Source: Ruegeria discodermiae (lineage in GTDB: Bacteria > Pseudomonadota > Alphaproteobacteria > Rhodobacterales > Rhodobacteraceae). Taken from it: a stretch of 64,000 bases of DNA. The position numbers were made by a program, and so were the translations under genes. Below the pieces are notes generated by a model. It worked only from the letters and a program-made list of their open reading frames with translations, ran no database searches and had not been told where the DNA came from. This document shows positions 44,500 to 55,159 of the stretch, in pieces (the stretch's first letter is position 1; each line of letters begins with the position of its first letter). The stretch lies in contig NZ_JAVAMO010000001.1 of assembly GCF_030758345.1 (NCBI RefSeq), forward strand, positions 434,001 to 498,000. Direction: 5' to 3'.

Positions 44500-44547
44500 A
44501 TATGCGCAAAGCCAGATGCCTCTGGCAATCCCCGGGCGTGCGCATAT
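44500..44547. promoter_or_regulatory. Nested inverted repeats between DUF985 cupin and selO
   Basis: Outer 9-bp arms ATATGCGCA (44500-44508) and TGCGCATAT (44539-44547) enclose a smaller inverted repeat GCCAGA (44511-44516)/TCTGGC (44521-44526) with loop TGCC. The pair fills the divergent gap and could form a cruciform, a hairpin in selO mRNA, or paired operators. Confidence 0.5.
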
Positions 44548-44556
44548 GTTCAGCCC

Positions 44557-45975
44557 ATGACATTGATGATCCCCTTCGACAACAGCTATGCCCGCCTGCC
44601 CGATGCCTTCTATACACGGCTGGAGCCGCAGCCGGTGGCGGCGCCGCATCTGCTGGCCTTCAACACCGATCTGGCCCGACTCATGGGGATCACCCCCGGT
44701 GAGGTCACAGAGATGGCGCAAGTCTTTGCAGGCAACGCCATCCCCGAGGGGGCCACGCCGCTGTCACAGCTCTATTCCGGTCATCAGTTTGGCAATTACA
44801 ACCCGCAACTGGGTGACGGGCGCGCGGTTCTGCTGGGCGAAACGGTGGGCACGGACGGGGTGCGCCGTGACATCCAGCTCAAAGGATCGGGGCGCACGCC
44901 TTATTCGCGGGGCGGAGACGGGCGTGCCTGGCTGGGGCCGGTGCTACGGGAATATGTGGTGTCCGAGGCGATGCACGCGCTTGGTATCCCCACCACGCGG
45001 GCGCTGGCGGCGGTTGAAACCGGCGAGCAGGTATATCGCGAAACCGCCTTGCCCGGCGCTGTGCTGACGCGCGTGGCCTCCAGCCATCTGCGTGTGGGCA
45101 CCTTTCAGGTCTTCGCCGCGCGTGGGCAAACCGACAACCTCAAGCGCCTGACAGACTATGCGATTGAGCGCCACTATCCGCAGGCCGACGGGCCGATGGG
45201 ATTGCTGCGTGCGGTGAGCGAGGCGCAGGCGCGGCTGATCGCGCAGTGGATGGCGGTGGGCTTTATCCACGGTGTGATGAACACCGACAATTGCTCGATC
45301 GCCGGAGAGACCATCGATTACGGCCCCTGCGCCTTCATGGACAGCTATCATCCCAACACGGTCTACAGCTCGATCGACCGGATGGGGCGCTATGCCTATT
45401 CGAATCAGGCCGATATCGTGGTCTGGAACATGGCGCAGTTTGCGACCGCGCTGATCCAGCAGATGGACAGCCGCGATGCGGGCGTCGAAGAGGCGACCGA
45501 GATCGTGCATGCGATGCCCGGATTGCTGCAATCCGAATGGCTGACCCGGTTCCGCGCCAAGCTGGGACTGACGCAACAGGAAGAGGGCGATCAGGCCATG
45601 ATCGCCGATCTCTTGACCCGCATGGCCGAGAACCAGGCGGATTTCACCAACACGTTCCGCGCGCTTGGCACCGGTGAGGCTCGCGATCAGTTCCTCGACC
45701 CTGAGGCGTATGACGCATGGGAGCCCGGCTGGAAAGACCGATCCGAGCGGGAGGCGGACCCGGCAGCGGTGCTGCGCGCCGCGAACCCTTCGGTTATTCC
45801 CCGCAATCACCGCATCGAACAGATGATCGAGGCTGCGGTCGCGGGCGATTATGCGCCATTCCACCGGTTGAACGCGGTCCTGTCGCAACCCTTTGACGAT
45901 CACCCCGATGATGCCGATCTGACCCGGCCACCGGCTGAGAGCGAAGTGGTTCAAGCGACATTCTGCGGCACCTGA
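44557..45975 (+). CDS. selO: SelO-family protein adenylyltransferase (AMPylator)
   Basis: SelO is a pseudokinase-fold enzyme that transfers AMP to proteins and aids redox stress response. The 472-residue protein starts [18 protein letters not shown] 44566 (MIPFDN) is an equally good start. Other marks are [20 protein letters not shown] (about 69-88), [14 protein letters not shown] (about 109-122) and [10 protein letters not shown] with the Asp-Asn pair. It ends FCGT, so a Cys sits third from the end, where eukaryotic SelO has Sec. The gene is divergent from a DUF985 cupin gene. Confidence 0.93.
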   Translation: MTLMIPFDNSYARLPDAFYTRLEPQPVAAPHLLAFNTDLARLMGITPGEVTEMAQVFAGNAIPEGATPLSQLYSGHQFGNYNPQLGDGRAVLLGETVGTDGVRRDIQLKGSGRTPYSRGGDGRAWLGPVLREYVVSEAMHALGIPTTRALAAVETGEQVYRETALPGAVLTRVASSHLRVGTFQVFAARGQTDNLKRLTDYAIERHYPQADGPMGLLRAVSEAQARLIAQWMAVGFIHGVMNTDNCSIAGETIDYGPCAFMDSYHPNTVYSSIDRMGRYAYSNQADIVVWNMAQFATALIQQMDSRDAGVEEATEIVHAMPGLLQSEWLTRFRAKLGLTQQEEGDQAMIADLLTRMAENQADFTNTFRALGTGEARDQFLDPEAYDAWEPGWKDRSEREADPAAVLRAANPSVIPRNHRIEQMIEAAVAGDYAPFHRLNAVLSQPFDDHPDDADLTRPPAESEVVQATFCGT

Positions 45976-46038
45976 GCAATCTTGCATCCGCAGCGACCTC
46001 ATCGCAAAAAGAACCGGCCTCGCTGAACCGGACCCCTC

Positions 46039-46743
46039 ATGCGCCAAACCGCTACGCTGCGCCTTGCCAGCTACAACATTCAGAAATGCGTCGGGCTCGA
46101 CCTGCGGCGCCAGCCGCGGCGTATCCTGCAGGTGCTGGACCGGTTGGGCGCGCAGATCGTGGTGCTGCAAGAGGCCGACAAGCGCCTGCCGCCGCGCCCG
46201 GCGGCGCTGCCGCATTTTGTGCTGGATGAGGCCGGCTGGCAGATCGCTGATCTGGGCGGGGCGGGGTCTCTGGGCTGGCACGGCAATGCGGTGATTTGGA
46301 AAGGCGACGGAATCACGGTCGACACGTTGGCCCATCACGATCTGCCGGGGTTTGAGCCGCGCGGCGCGGTGCGGGTGGAACTGGCAACGCCCATCGGCCC
46401 GCTCAGGGTGGTTGGGCTGCATCTGGGGCTGCTGGCGCAGTCGCGCCGACATCAGGTCACCCATCTGGCGCAGGACATTGCCGCGCTGCCGGTGATGCCC
46501 ACGGTCTGGGCCGGGGATTTCAACGACTGGTCGCGCCAGCCCAGCCTTGACCGGCTTGCCCCCAGCATGCGCTTTCTGCGGCCCTTGCCCAGCTTTCCCG
46601 CCCTGCGGCCGTTGGGCCCGTTGGACCGGATCGCACTGGGGCCGGAACTGGAAGCCGTGCGGCACGAGGTCTTTTCCGATCAACCCGCCCATATCGCCTC
46701 GGACCACCTGCCGGTCTGGGCGGATCTGCGACGGCGCGATTGA
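46039..46743 (+). CDS. Endonuclease/exonuclease/phosphatase-family protein
   Basis: This 234-residue protein shows the EEP core: RLASYNIQKCVG (about 8-19), IVVLQEADKR (catalytic Glu), WAGDFNDW (Asp-x-Asn) and a C-terminal ASDHLPVWADL (Asp-His). It is shorter than Xth and lacks Xth-specific segments, so it may act on small phosphodiesters, DNA or phospholipids. I cannot say which. It lies 63 bp after selO, on the same strand, possibly co-transcribed. Confidence 0.88.
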   Translation: MRQTATLRLASYNIQKCVGLDLRRQPRRILQVLDRLGAQIVVLQEADKRLPPRPAALPHFVLDEAGWQIADLGGAGSLGWHGNAVIWKGDGITVDTLAHHDLPGFEPRGAVRVELATPIGPLRVVGLHLGLLAQSRRHQVTHLAQDIAALPVMPTVWAGDFNDWSRQPSLDRLAPSMRFLRPLPSFPALRPLGPLDRIALGPELEAVRHEVFSDQPAHIASDHLPVWADLRRRD

Positions 46744-46825
46744 GCTCGGGTTTTGAGCGAAATCCGGTGGCGCTGCGAGGCGCAAGGCATTAAACCGGGG
46801 ACCCAGACGGAGCAGAGGGCGAACT

Positions 46826-47239
46826 ATGTCCAGTACGATCATAACCAGATGTGAGGCCAAAGGGCTGCGTCTGACCGGGCAACGCCGCGTCATCGCAAAA
46901 GTGCTGGAGGAAAGCGCCGATCACCCCGATGTCGAAGAGCTCTATGCCCGCGCCATCGCCATTGATCCGGGCATCTCCATCGCCACCGTCTATCGCACCG
47001 TCAAACTGTTCGACGAGGCGGGCATTCTGGACCGGCTGGAATTCGGTGACGGGCGCGCGCGTTATGAGGATGCCGAACGCGATCACCATGACCACCTGAT
47101 CGACATGAACTCGGGCGAGGTGATCGAATTTGTCGACCCCGAGATCGAGGCGCTGCAGGAAAAAATCGCCGCCAAGCTGGGCTATGAGCTGCGTGGTCAC
47201 AAGCTGGAACTTTACGGCGTCCCGCTGCGAAAACGCTGA
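46826..47239 (+). CDS. fur: Fur-family metalloregulator (Fur/Mur type)
   Basis: This 137-residue regulator has a winged helix (about 13-70; SIATVYRTVKLFDEAGIL) and a C-terminal dimer and metal domain with DHHDHLIDMNSGEVIEFVDPEIE (86-108). It has no CxxC structural zinc cysteines, as in alphaproteobacterial Fur/Mur proteins, which often sense manganese or iron. It does not look like Irr, which has a different His pattern. ATG 46826 was chosen for its Fur-like start. It sits between an EEP gene and a DMT exporter gene. Confidence 0.9.
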   Translation: MSSTIITRCEAKGLRLTGQRRVIAKVLEESADHPDVEELYARAIAIDPGISIATVYRTVKLFDEAGILDRLEFGDGRARYEDAERDHHDHLIDMNSGEVIEFVDPEIEALQEKIAAKLGYELRGHKLELYGVPLRKR

Positions 47240-47305
47240 GGCGGGCTTGCGCATTCCGGCCAAAGCCTGCACTGGGTTCTCCGACGATCCCGCAGGAGAA
47301 CCGAG

Positions 47306-49568
<2,263 letters not shown>

Positions 49569-49590
49569 GTTAAGCAGCGTGAAGACATCC

Positions 49591-49619
49591 AAAACCCCGG
49601 TCGATTGGCCGGGGATTTT
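49591..49619 (+). terminator. Intrinsic terminator after eno
   Basis: CCCCGG (49595-49600) pairs with CCGGGG (49609-49614) around an 8-nt loop, with AAAA before and ATTTT after. It is 23 bp after the eno stop. Confidence 0.7.
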
Positions 49620-49779
49620 GCTTTTGCGGGCGCTGCGGCGGGTCTGTCGCTGCCGACAAGCCACCGGACAGAACCGGATCAGACCGCCGCAACGTCATCC
49701 TGAAAATTGATTGGGATCAAGGACCGCGCCTGTGCTCAAGTGGCAGATTTTGCGCATGACTTCAAAAGAGGAAGCGCAA

Positions 49780-49947
49780 ATGACCCCCTTTACAAAAGCC
49801 CTGCTTGCCGCCGTTGCAACCCTTGCCCTGTTGGGCGCTTGCGTCAAAGAAGACACCTATCCTGTCACGGGTGAGCAATGCGGTCCGGAAGATCCGGTCA
49901 AGGAACTGGATGCCGCCGATTGTTATGTCCCGCCCGCAGGTATCTAG
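49780..49947 (+). CDS. Small lipoprotein, 55 residues
   Basis: ATG 49780 follows AGAGGAAGCGCAA and starts MTPFTKALLAAVATLALLGA, a lipoprotein signal with lipobox LGAC (Cys21). The mature part is about 35 residues, with two more cysteines in GEQCGPEDPVKELDAADCYV that could form a disulfide. I recognise no family. It is long enough for an entericidin-like or envelope-stress small lipoprotein but has no such motif. An upstream frame start at 49711 is unlikely because it would bury the signal. Confidence 0.72.
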   Translation: MTPFTKALLAAVATLALLGACVKEDTYPVTGEQCGPEDPVKELDAADCYVPPAGI

Positions 49948-49979
49948 CGGTTTCCAGGACAGACTCTTGACTCGGCCTG

Positions 49980-50432
49980 TCACCCCAGCGAACGGCTCAT
50001 AAGCATGTAGCGTTCGCGCGATTTGAACCCGCTGCGCAGATAGAGCTTCTGCGCGGCGGAATCTTCGCGGTCGACCTCAAGATGAACCGCCTTGATCCCC
50101 CCTGTCGCAAGCGCCTTTGGCAGTTCCAGCAGTGTTTCGCTGGCAATGCCGCGGCGTCGGACCGCAGGGCGGATATAGATCTCATCCACAAACGCGTCCA
50201 TGCCGCCAAATTCCACCGACCAGCCGAAGGTCAGGATGATATAGCCCAGCGGCGCGCGGGCCGGGCCGATCAGGTAGATGCAGCCATGGGGGATGCCCTG
50301 CAGCAGCGGTAGCAAGGCCGCGTGCCGATGCTCTTCGTCCTGATCAATGCCCATTTCGGCGTGAAAGGCCGCAACAAGGCCCATGAGCCGGGGCAGATCC
50401 TCTGGCTGGGCGAGGCGGAGTTGCGCGCTCAT
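49980..50432 (-). CDS. GNAT family N-acetyltransferase
   Basis: This 150-residue protein carries FVDEIYIRPAVRRRGIASETLLELPKA (about 82-108) with the R-R-R-G-I-A acetyl-CoA loop, and the ending AAQKLYLRSGFKSRERYMLM. Substrate unknown. Its start overlaps the GrpB stop as ATGA, so it is last of a three-gene unit with the nucleoside hydrolase and GrpB genes. Confidence 0.88.
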   Translation of the reverse strand: MSAQLRLAQPEDLPRLMGLVAAFHAEMGIDQDEEHRHAALLPLLQGIPHGCIYLIGPARAPLGYIILTFGWSVEFGGMDAFVDEIYIRPAVRRRGIASETLLELPKALATGGIKAVHLEVDREDSAAQKLYLRSGFKSRERYMLMSRSLG

Positions 50433-50941
50433 GTCTGACGCTCCAATGCTGTGCGTTCGGTTTTATCGATCCAGCCGGATTTGCACGCGCCATAAGCCCT
50501 GTGATCGCCCGGGTGCAGAGCGGCGCATCTGGCCTTGACCGAGCTGTAAGCCGCCCTGAGAGCTGCGTTCTGACGCAGCGCGTCGCGGAAGGCAAGATGG
50601 CGGGTTATTTCTGCCGATCCGGCGGCATAACAATGCGCGTGGATCAGACGCGTTCCTGTTTCCGGGTCGTCGCGACGCATATAACGCCGCCCGGGCAGCC
50701 CAAACGCGCCCATCCATTCGTAGCCAAGCGCTTCGATAGGCTGGCGCGCCGCGTCGCAGGCCTCAAGCCGCTCGAAAACCGGCAGCAGATCGATGATCGG
50801 TTTGGCGGGCAGTCCGGGGACGGCGGTCGAGCCGATATGATGGATCGCGATCAGGCCCTGCATGCCGGAGCTGCGCCAGCGTTCAGCCTCGGCCTGCGCC
50901 TGGGCGGGCCAGGTCGGATCAGGGGCCGAAAGCAGGCTCAT
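50429..50941 (-). CDS. GrpB/UPF0157 nucleotidyltransferase-fold protein
   Basis: This 170-residue protein has the UPF0157 signature HHIGSTAVPGLPAKPIIDLLPV (about 34-55) and the strand-helix set around YMRRDDPETGTRLIHAHCY. Members have a nucleotidyltransferase fold but no settled activity; some are fused to dephospho-CoA kinase. It overlaps the nucleoside hydrolase stop and the GNAT start by 4 bp each, so the three genes are translationally coupled. Confidence 0.88.
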   Translation of the reverse strand: MSLLSAPDPTWPAQAQAEAERWRSSGMQGLIAIHHIGSTAVPGLPAKPIIDLLPVFERLEACDAARQPIEALGYEWMGAFGLPGRRYMRRDDPETGTRLIHAHCYAAGSAEITRHLAFRDALRQNAALRAAYSSVKARCAALHPGDHRAYGACKSGWIDKTERTALERQT

Positions 50942-51879
50942 AGCCGGGCCAGACGCTCGGTCAGCAGCTCAAAGAAACCGTCCGCGTCGATCTCGCCCAT
51001 GAACATCGCGTTGGGTGTGCGGCCCGTTACGCGCCACCAGTCGGCGACCGTCATGCCGAGGGTCAGTTCCGACTGCGTTTCGATTTCCACATTGATATGG
51101 CGGCCCGAAAACAGCTCAGGGCGTATCAGATAGGCGGTCACGCAGGGATCATGCAGGGGCGCGCCGTCGGAGCCATATTTTTCCTTGTCGAAGCGTTCGA
51201 AAAAGTCCGTCATCTCGGCGACGGCATGGCCGATCTTGCTGTTCAACGCGCGGAAGGCGTCATTGCGGTGTGGTGTGACCAGAGCATCATGGGTGACATC
51301 CAGCGGCATCACAACAATATGAATGCCGGATTTGAAAACGATATCAGCGGCTTCAGGGTCGACATAGATGTTGAATTCAGCAGCGGGCGTGATGTTACCC
51401 ACCTCGAAATAGGCGCCGCCCATCAACACGATCTCCTGCACCCGCGGGATGATATCGGGCGCCTTTTGGAAAGCGCTGGCGATATTGGTGAGCGGCCCCA
51501 GAGGGCAGAGCGTGACCGTGCCCGAAGGTTCGCGGCGCAGCGTGTCGATGATGAAATCGACCGCATGGCCTTCGGCCAGCGGCATCTCTGGGTCGGGCAG
51601 CACCGGCCCGTCGAGGCCTGTCTTGCCATGCACATGTTCCGCCGTGACCAGCTTGCGTTTGAGCGGCGCGTCACACCCCGCATAGACCGGCACATCAGGA
51701 TGGCCCGCCAACTCACAGACAATGCGGGCATTTTTGGCGGTCAGACGCAGCGGCACATTGCCTGCAACGGCGGTGATGCCCAGCACATCGATCTCGTCGG
51801 GGCTGGCCAGCGCCAGCAGGATCGCAACGGCGTCATCCTGTCCGGGATCGGTGTCGATAATGATCTTGCGGGCGGTCAT
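50938..51879 (-). CDS. Nucleoside hydrolase (IU-type)
   Basis: This 313-residue enzyme cleaves ribonucleosides to ribose and base. It has the Ca2+-binding DTDPGQDDA (9-17), the DVLGITAVAGNVPL segment and the strand LMGGAYFEVGNITPAAEFNIYVDPEAA. These fit the inosine-uridine preferring nucleoside hydrolases; the preferred base is unknown. It leads the unit with GrpB and GNAT genes. mazG, which removes abnormal nucleotides, lies just upstream on the same strand. Confidence 0.93.
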   Translation of the reverse strand: MTARKIIIDTDPGQDDAVAILLALASPDEIDVLGITAVAGNVPLRLTAKNARIVCELAGHPDVPVYAGCDAPLKRKLVTAEHVHGKTGLDGPVLPDPEMPLAEGHAVDFIIDTLRREPSGTVTLCPLGPLTNIASAFQKAPDIIPRVQEIVLMGGAYFEVGNITPAAEFNIYVDPEAADIVFKSGIHIVVMPLDVTHDALVTPHRNDAFRALNSKIGHAVAEMTDFFERFDKEKYGSDGAPLHDPCVTAYLIRPELFSGRHINVEIETQSELTLGMTVADWWRVTGRTPNAMFMGEIDADGFFELLTERLARL

Positions 51880-51967
51880 GGGCGGCTCCTGTCAGCTGCG
51901 GCGGGACAGTCGCATCGGGGCCGCGCCCTGTCCAGAGGGTGTGTGCGGCACAAGCCGGGAACCGCCA

Positions 51968-52801
51968 TCAGGCGGTCTGTCGCGCCGCCTGTTTTTCTTC
52001 GTGCTTGACCTCGTCCCAGAGCGCATCCATCTCGGCCAGATCGCTTTCTGACGGGGTTCTGCCGCGCAGCGCCAGCCGGTCTTCGACGGCGGCAAAGCGA
52101 CGGGTGAACTTGGCGTTGGTGCGGCGCAGGGCGGCTTCGGGCTCGATCCCCAGATGGCGGCCCAGATTGACCATCACGAAGAGCAGATCGCCAAACTCAT
52201 CCTCCAGCGCGTCGGGGTCCTTGGCGTTGCGCGCCTCTTCCAGCTCGGCGGCCTCTTCGGTGATCTTGGCCAGCACATGACTGGCATCGGGCCAGTCAAA
52301 GCCGACGCGGGCGGCGCGTTTCTGCAGCTTATGGGCGCGCAGCAGAGCGGGCAGATTGGCGGCCACCCCGTCCAGCGCACCCTTCTGTTCCTTGCCCGCG
52401 CGCTCTGCCGCTTTGATGGTTTCCCAGTCCAGCGTCTGCTGTTCGGCGGATTTGTCGCGGGATTCGTCGCCGAAGACATGCGGGTGGCGGTCGACCATCT
52501 TGTCGGACATGGTGCGCACCACGTCCTGAAAGGTGAAATGGCCCGCCTCGCTGGCCATCTGCGCGTGAAAGACCGACTGGAACAGCAGATCGCCCAGCTC
52601 GCCCTTCAACTCGTCCCAGGCCTCTCGTTCGATGGCGTCGGCAACCTCATAGGCCTCTTCGATCGTGTAAGGGGCGATGGTGGCGAAATCCTGTTCGATA
52701 TCCCAGGGGCAGCCGGTCTCGGGATCGCGCAGGCGGCGCATGATTTCCAGCAACCGCTCGATCCCGGCATCGCTGTCATTGATCAAAGCATTATCTGTCA
52801 T
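51968..52801 (-). CDS. mazG: Nucleoside triphosphate pyrophosphohydrolase MazG
   Basis: MazG hydrolyses NTPs and dNTPs to NMP and PPi and helps remove unwanted nucleotides. The 277-residue protein has two MazG repeats: RRLRDPETGCPWDIEQDFATIAP (about 22-44), with EEAYEVADAIE and ELGDLLFQSVFHA (EExxE..ExxD motif), and a second DALEDEFGDLLFVMVN copy (about 206-221). I use ATG 52801; the frame continues over the divergent M20 promoter. Confidence 0.93.
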   Translation of the reverse strand: MTDNALINDSDAGIERLLEIMRRLRDPETGCPWDIEQDFATIAPYTIEEAYEVADAIEREAWDELKGELGDLLFQSVFHAQMASEAGHFTFQDVVRTMSDKMVDRHPHVFGDESRDKSAEQQTLDWETIKAAERAGKEQKGALDGVAANLPALLRAHKLQKRAARVGFDWPDASHVLAKITEEAAELEEARNAKDPDALEDEFGDLLFVMVNLGRHLGIEPEAALRRTNAKFTRRFAAVEDRLALRGRTPSESDLAEMDALWDEVKHEEKQAARQTA

Positions 52802-52865
52802 TGCGGCGGCCCCTGTTCCGGTGTCTGATGCATCAATTCCCGACGTTGACGCAGGAGTCCACCCC

Positions 52866-54032
52866 ATGCCCGTTGTAAACCGCATTGCCGATTATGCGAG
52901 CGACATGACGGCATGGCGTCAGCATCTGCATACTATCCCCGAACTCGGGCTGGATTGCCCCAAGACCTCGGCGTTTGTGGCGGCGAAGCTGCGCGCGTTT
53001 GGGGTGGATGAGCTGCATGAGGGGATCGCCCGCACGGGGCTTGTCGCGATCATCAACGGGCGTGGTGACGGGGCGACCATTGGCTTGCGCGCCGATATGG
53101 ATGGGTTGCCGATCACTGAGGCGACGGGGCTGGATTATGCCTCGGAGCATGAGGGGTGCATGCATGCCTGCGGCCATGACGGCCATACCACGATGTTACT
53201 GGGGGCCGCGCGCTATCTGGCCGAGACGCGCAATTTCGCGGGACGCGTCGCGCTGATCTTCCAGCCCGCCGAAGAGGCTGGCGGCGGCGCGGAAATCATG
53301 GTGCAGGAGGGCATCATGAACCGGTTCGATATTAGCGAAGTCTACGCGCTGCATAATGCGCCGGGCTTTGGCGAAGGCGGGTTTTATACCACGCCCGGTC
53401 CGATCATGGCGGCGGTGGATACGTTCCACGTGCATGTGAAGGGCGTCGGCGGGCACGGCGCCATGCCGCATGAGGCCCGAGACCCGGTGATGGCCGCCTG
53501 CGGCATCGCGCAGGCGCTTCAGACCATCGTCAGCCGCAACCATTATGCGCTGGATGATCTCGTGATCTCGGTGACGCAAATCCATGCCGGGACGGTGGAC
53601 AATGTGATCCCCGACACCGCCTATCTGAACGGCACCATCCGGACCTTCGACCCGGCGGTGCAGGCGATGGTGCAGGGGCGCATGGAACAGATCGTGGCCG
53701 GGCAGGCGGCCAGTTACGGGGTCGAGGCACGCTTGGACTATGAGATCGGCTATCCGGCAACCATCAACCACCCCGATAAGACGCGGTTTGCCGCCGCGGT
53801 TGCGCGTGACGTTGCAGGCGAGCATCGGGTGATCCCGGATACGGGGCGCGAGATGGGGGCAGAGGATTTTTCCTACATGCTGCAGGCCCGGCCCGGCGCT
53901 TACCTGTTTCTGGGACAGGGCGATAGCTCAGGGCTGCACCATCCCGAATACAATTTCAACGATCAGGTGGCACCGATCGGGGCGTCGTTCTTTGCCCGCC
54001 TGGTCGAAACGGCGCAACCGCTGGCGCGGTAG
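52866..54032 (+). CDS. M20-family amidohydrolase
   Basis: This 388-residue zinc enzyme has ACGHDGHTTMLLGAAR (about 100-115), the catalytic Glu pair in PAEEAGGGAEIMVQEG and a dimerisation domain (about 185-300). The type includes N-acyl-amino-acid, hippurate and IAA-amino-acid hydrolases. ATG 52866 follows GCAGGAG. Two ureohydrolase genes follow, the first 16 bp downstream, so the group may process guanidino- or acyl-amino compounds. The exact substrate is unknown. Confidence 0.92.
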   Translation: MPVVNRIADYASDMTAWRQHLHTIPELGLDCPKTSAFVAAKLRAFGVDELHEGIARTGLVAIINGRGDGATIGLRADMDGLPITEATGLDYASEHEGCMHACGHDGHTTMLLGAARYLAETRNFAGRVALIFQPAEEAGGGAEIMVQEGIMNRFDISEVYALHNAPGFGEGGFYTTPGPIMAAVDTFHVHVKGVGGHGAMPHEARDPVMAACGIAQALQTIVSRNHYALDDLVISVTQIHAGTVDNVIPDTAYLNGTIRTFDPAVQAMVQGRMEQIVAGQAASYGVEARLDYEIGYPATINHPDKTRFAAAVARDVAGEHRVIPDTGREMGAEDFSYMLQARPGAYLFLGQGDSSGLHHPEYNFNDQVAPIGASFFARLVETAQPLAR

Positions 54033-54048
54033 GGAAGGGTATTTGGGA

Positions 54049-55011
54049 ATGGCACTGGAAGATGCAAAAAATCAGGTGGATGAGGCCTTTACCCGCACCG
54101 ATCTGCGCGGGCCGTCTTTCGAGAACACATTTGGCGGGGCGACCTCGTTCCTGCGGCGCAAATACACCAAGGATCTGCGCGGCGTCGATATCGCGGTGAC
54201 CGGCGTGCCCTTCGATCAGGCGGCGACCAATCGGCCCGGCACGCGGCTGGGCCCGCGCGCGATCCGCGAAGCCAGCGCGCTGCAATCGCCCGATGCGCCC
54301 TATGGCTGGCCTTTTGATGCGCTGAGCGAGCTGGCCATCGTCGATTATGGCGATGTCGCCTTCGATTATGCCAATGTGCCCGCCTTTCCCGATACCGTAA
54401 GCGATCATATCCGAGGCATTCTGGCGGCGAACGTCGCCTCGGTCACTTTGGGGGGTGATCACTATATCAGCTTCCCAATTCTCAAGGCCTATGCCGAAAA
54501 ATACGGGCCGATGTCGCTGCTGCAATTTGACGCCCATACCGACACCTGGGTCGACGACGACATGACCCGAGTCGATCATGGCACCATGTTCTACAAGGCG
54601 GTGAAATCGGGGCTGGTGGACCCGGTGCGCTCGGTTCAGGTGGGGATCAGAACCACCAATGACGACACGCTGGGCGTGAACATCATCGACGCGCGCGAGG
54701 TTTACGAGGCCGGGCCAGCCGCCACGGCGCGCAAGATCAAGGAGATTCTGGGTGACCACCCGGTCTATCTGAGCTTTGATATCGACGGGCTGGACCCGGC
54801 CTTTGCGCCCGGCACCGGCACCCCGGTCTGGGGCGGGATGAGCTCGATCCAATCCTCGATCATCCTGCGCGACATCGCCGGGATCAACATCAAGGGCGGC
54901 GACGTGGTCGAGGTCTCGCCCCCCTTCGACACTACCGGGGCGACGGCCATCGCCGGCGCCCATATCGCCACCGAGATCATCTGCCTGCTGGGATGGAACA
55001 AATTCAGATGA
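54049..55011 (+). CDS. Ureohydrolase (agmatinase/guanidino-acid type), copy 1
   Basis: This 320-residue enzyme has the binuclear Mn (or Ni) motifs GGDHYISFP (about 142-150), DAHTDTW (about 165-171) and SFDIDGLDPAFAPG (about 241-254). Arginase-family members make urea from agmatine, guanidinobutyrate or related compounds. It is only about one-third identical by eye to its neighbour, so they are likely different enzymes. ATG 54049 is 16 bp after the M20 stop, so the two are probably co-transcribed. Confidence 0.92.
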   Translation: MALEDAKNQVDEAFTRTDLRGPSFENTFGGATSFLRRKYTKDLRGVDIAVTGVPFDQAATNRPGTRLGPRAIREASALQSPDAPYGWPFDALSELAIVDYGDVAFDYANVPAFPDTVSDHIRGILAANVASVTLGGDHYISFPILKAYAEKYGPMSLLQFDAHTDTWVDDDMTRVDHGTMFYKAVKSGLVDPVRSVQVGIRTTNDDTLGVNIIDAREVYEAGPAATARKIKEILGDHPVYLSFDIDGLDPAFAPGTGTPVWGGMSSIQSSIILRDIAGINIKGGDVVEVSPPFDTTGATAIAGAHIATEIICLLGWNKFR

Positions 55012-55159
55012 AGGGCACTCTGCGCGGGGTTATCGGCGCTGTTGCTCCGGTTGGTGTGCTGGTGCGCAGCCCGATCTTTCGGGGTCTTAACATTTGGTTA
55101 GTCATACTTCCGGTATTCGCTGTAGTTGGCAATAAGACCGGGTGGGAGAAGCAAAGAGC

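Noticed and set aside
44944-46893. 649-codon open frame antisense to selO and the EEP gene
   Set aside because: Shadow frame covering two genes with clear motifs on the other strand.
46826-47239. Fur-family gene as Irr
   Set aside because: The His motif and Fur-like C-terminus (HKLELYG) fit Fur/Mur rather than the Irr pattern.
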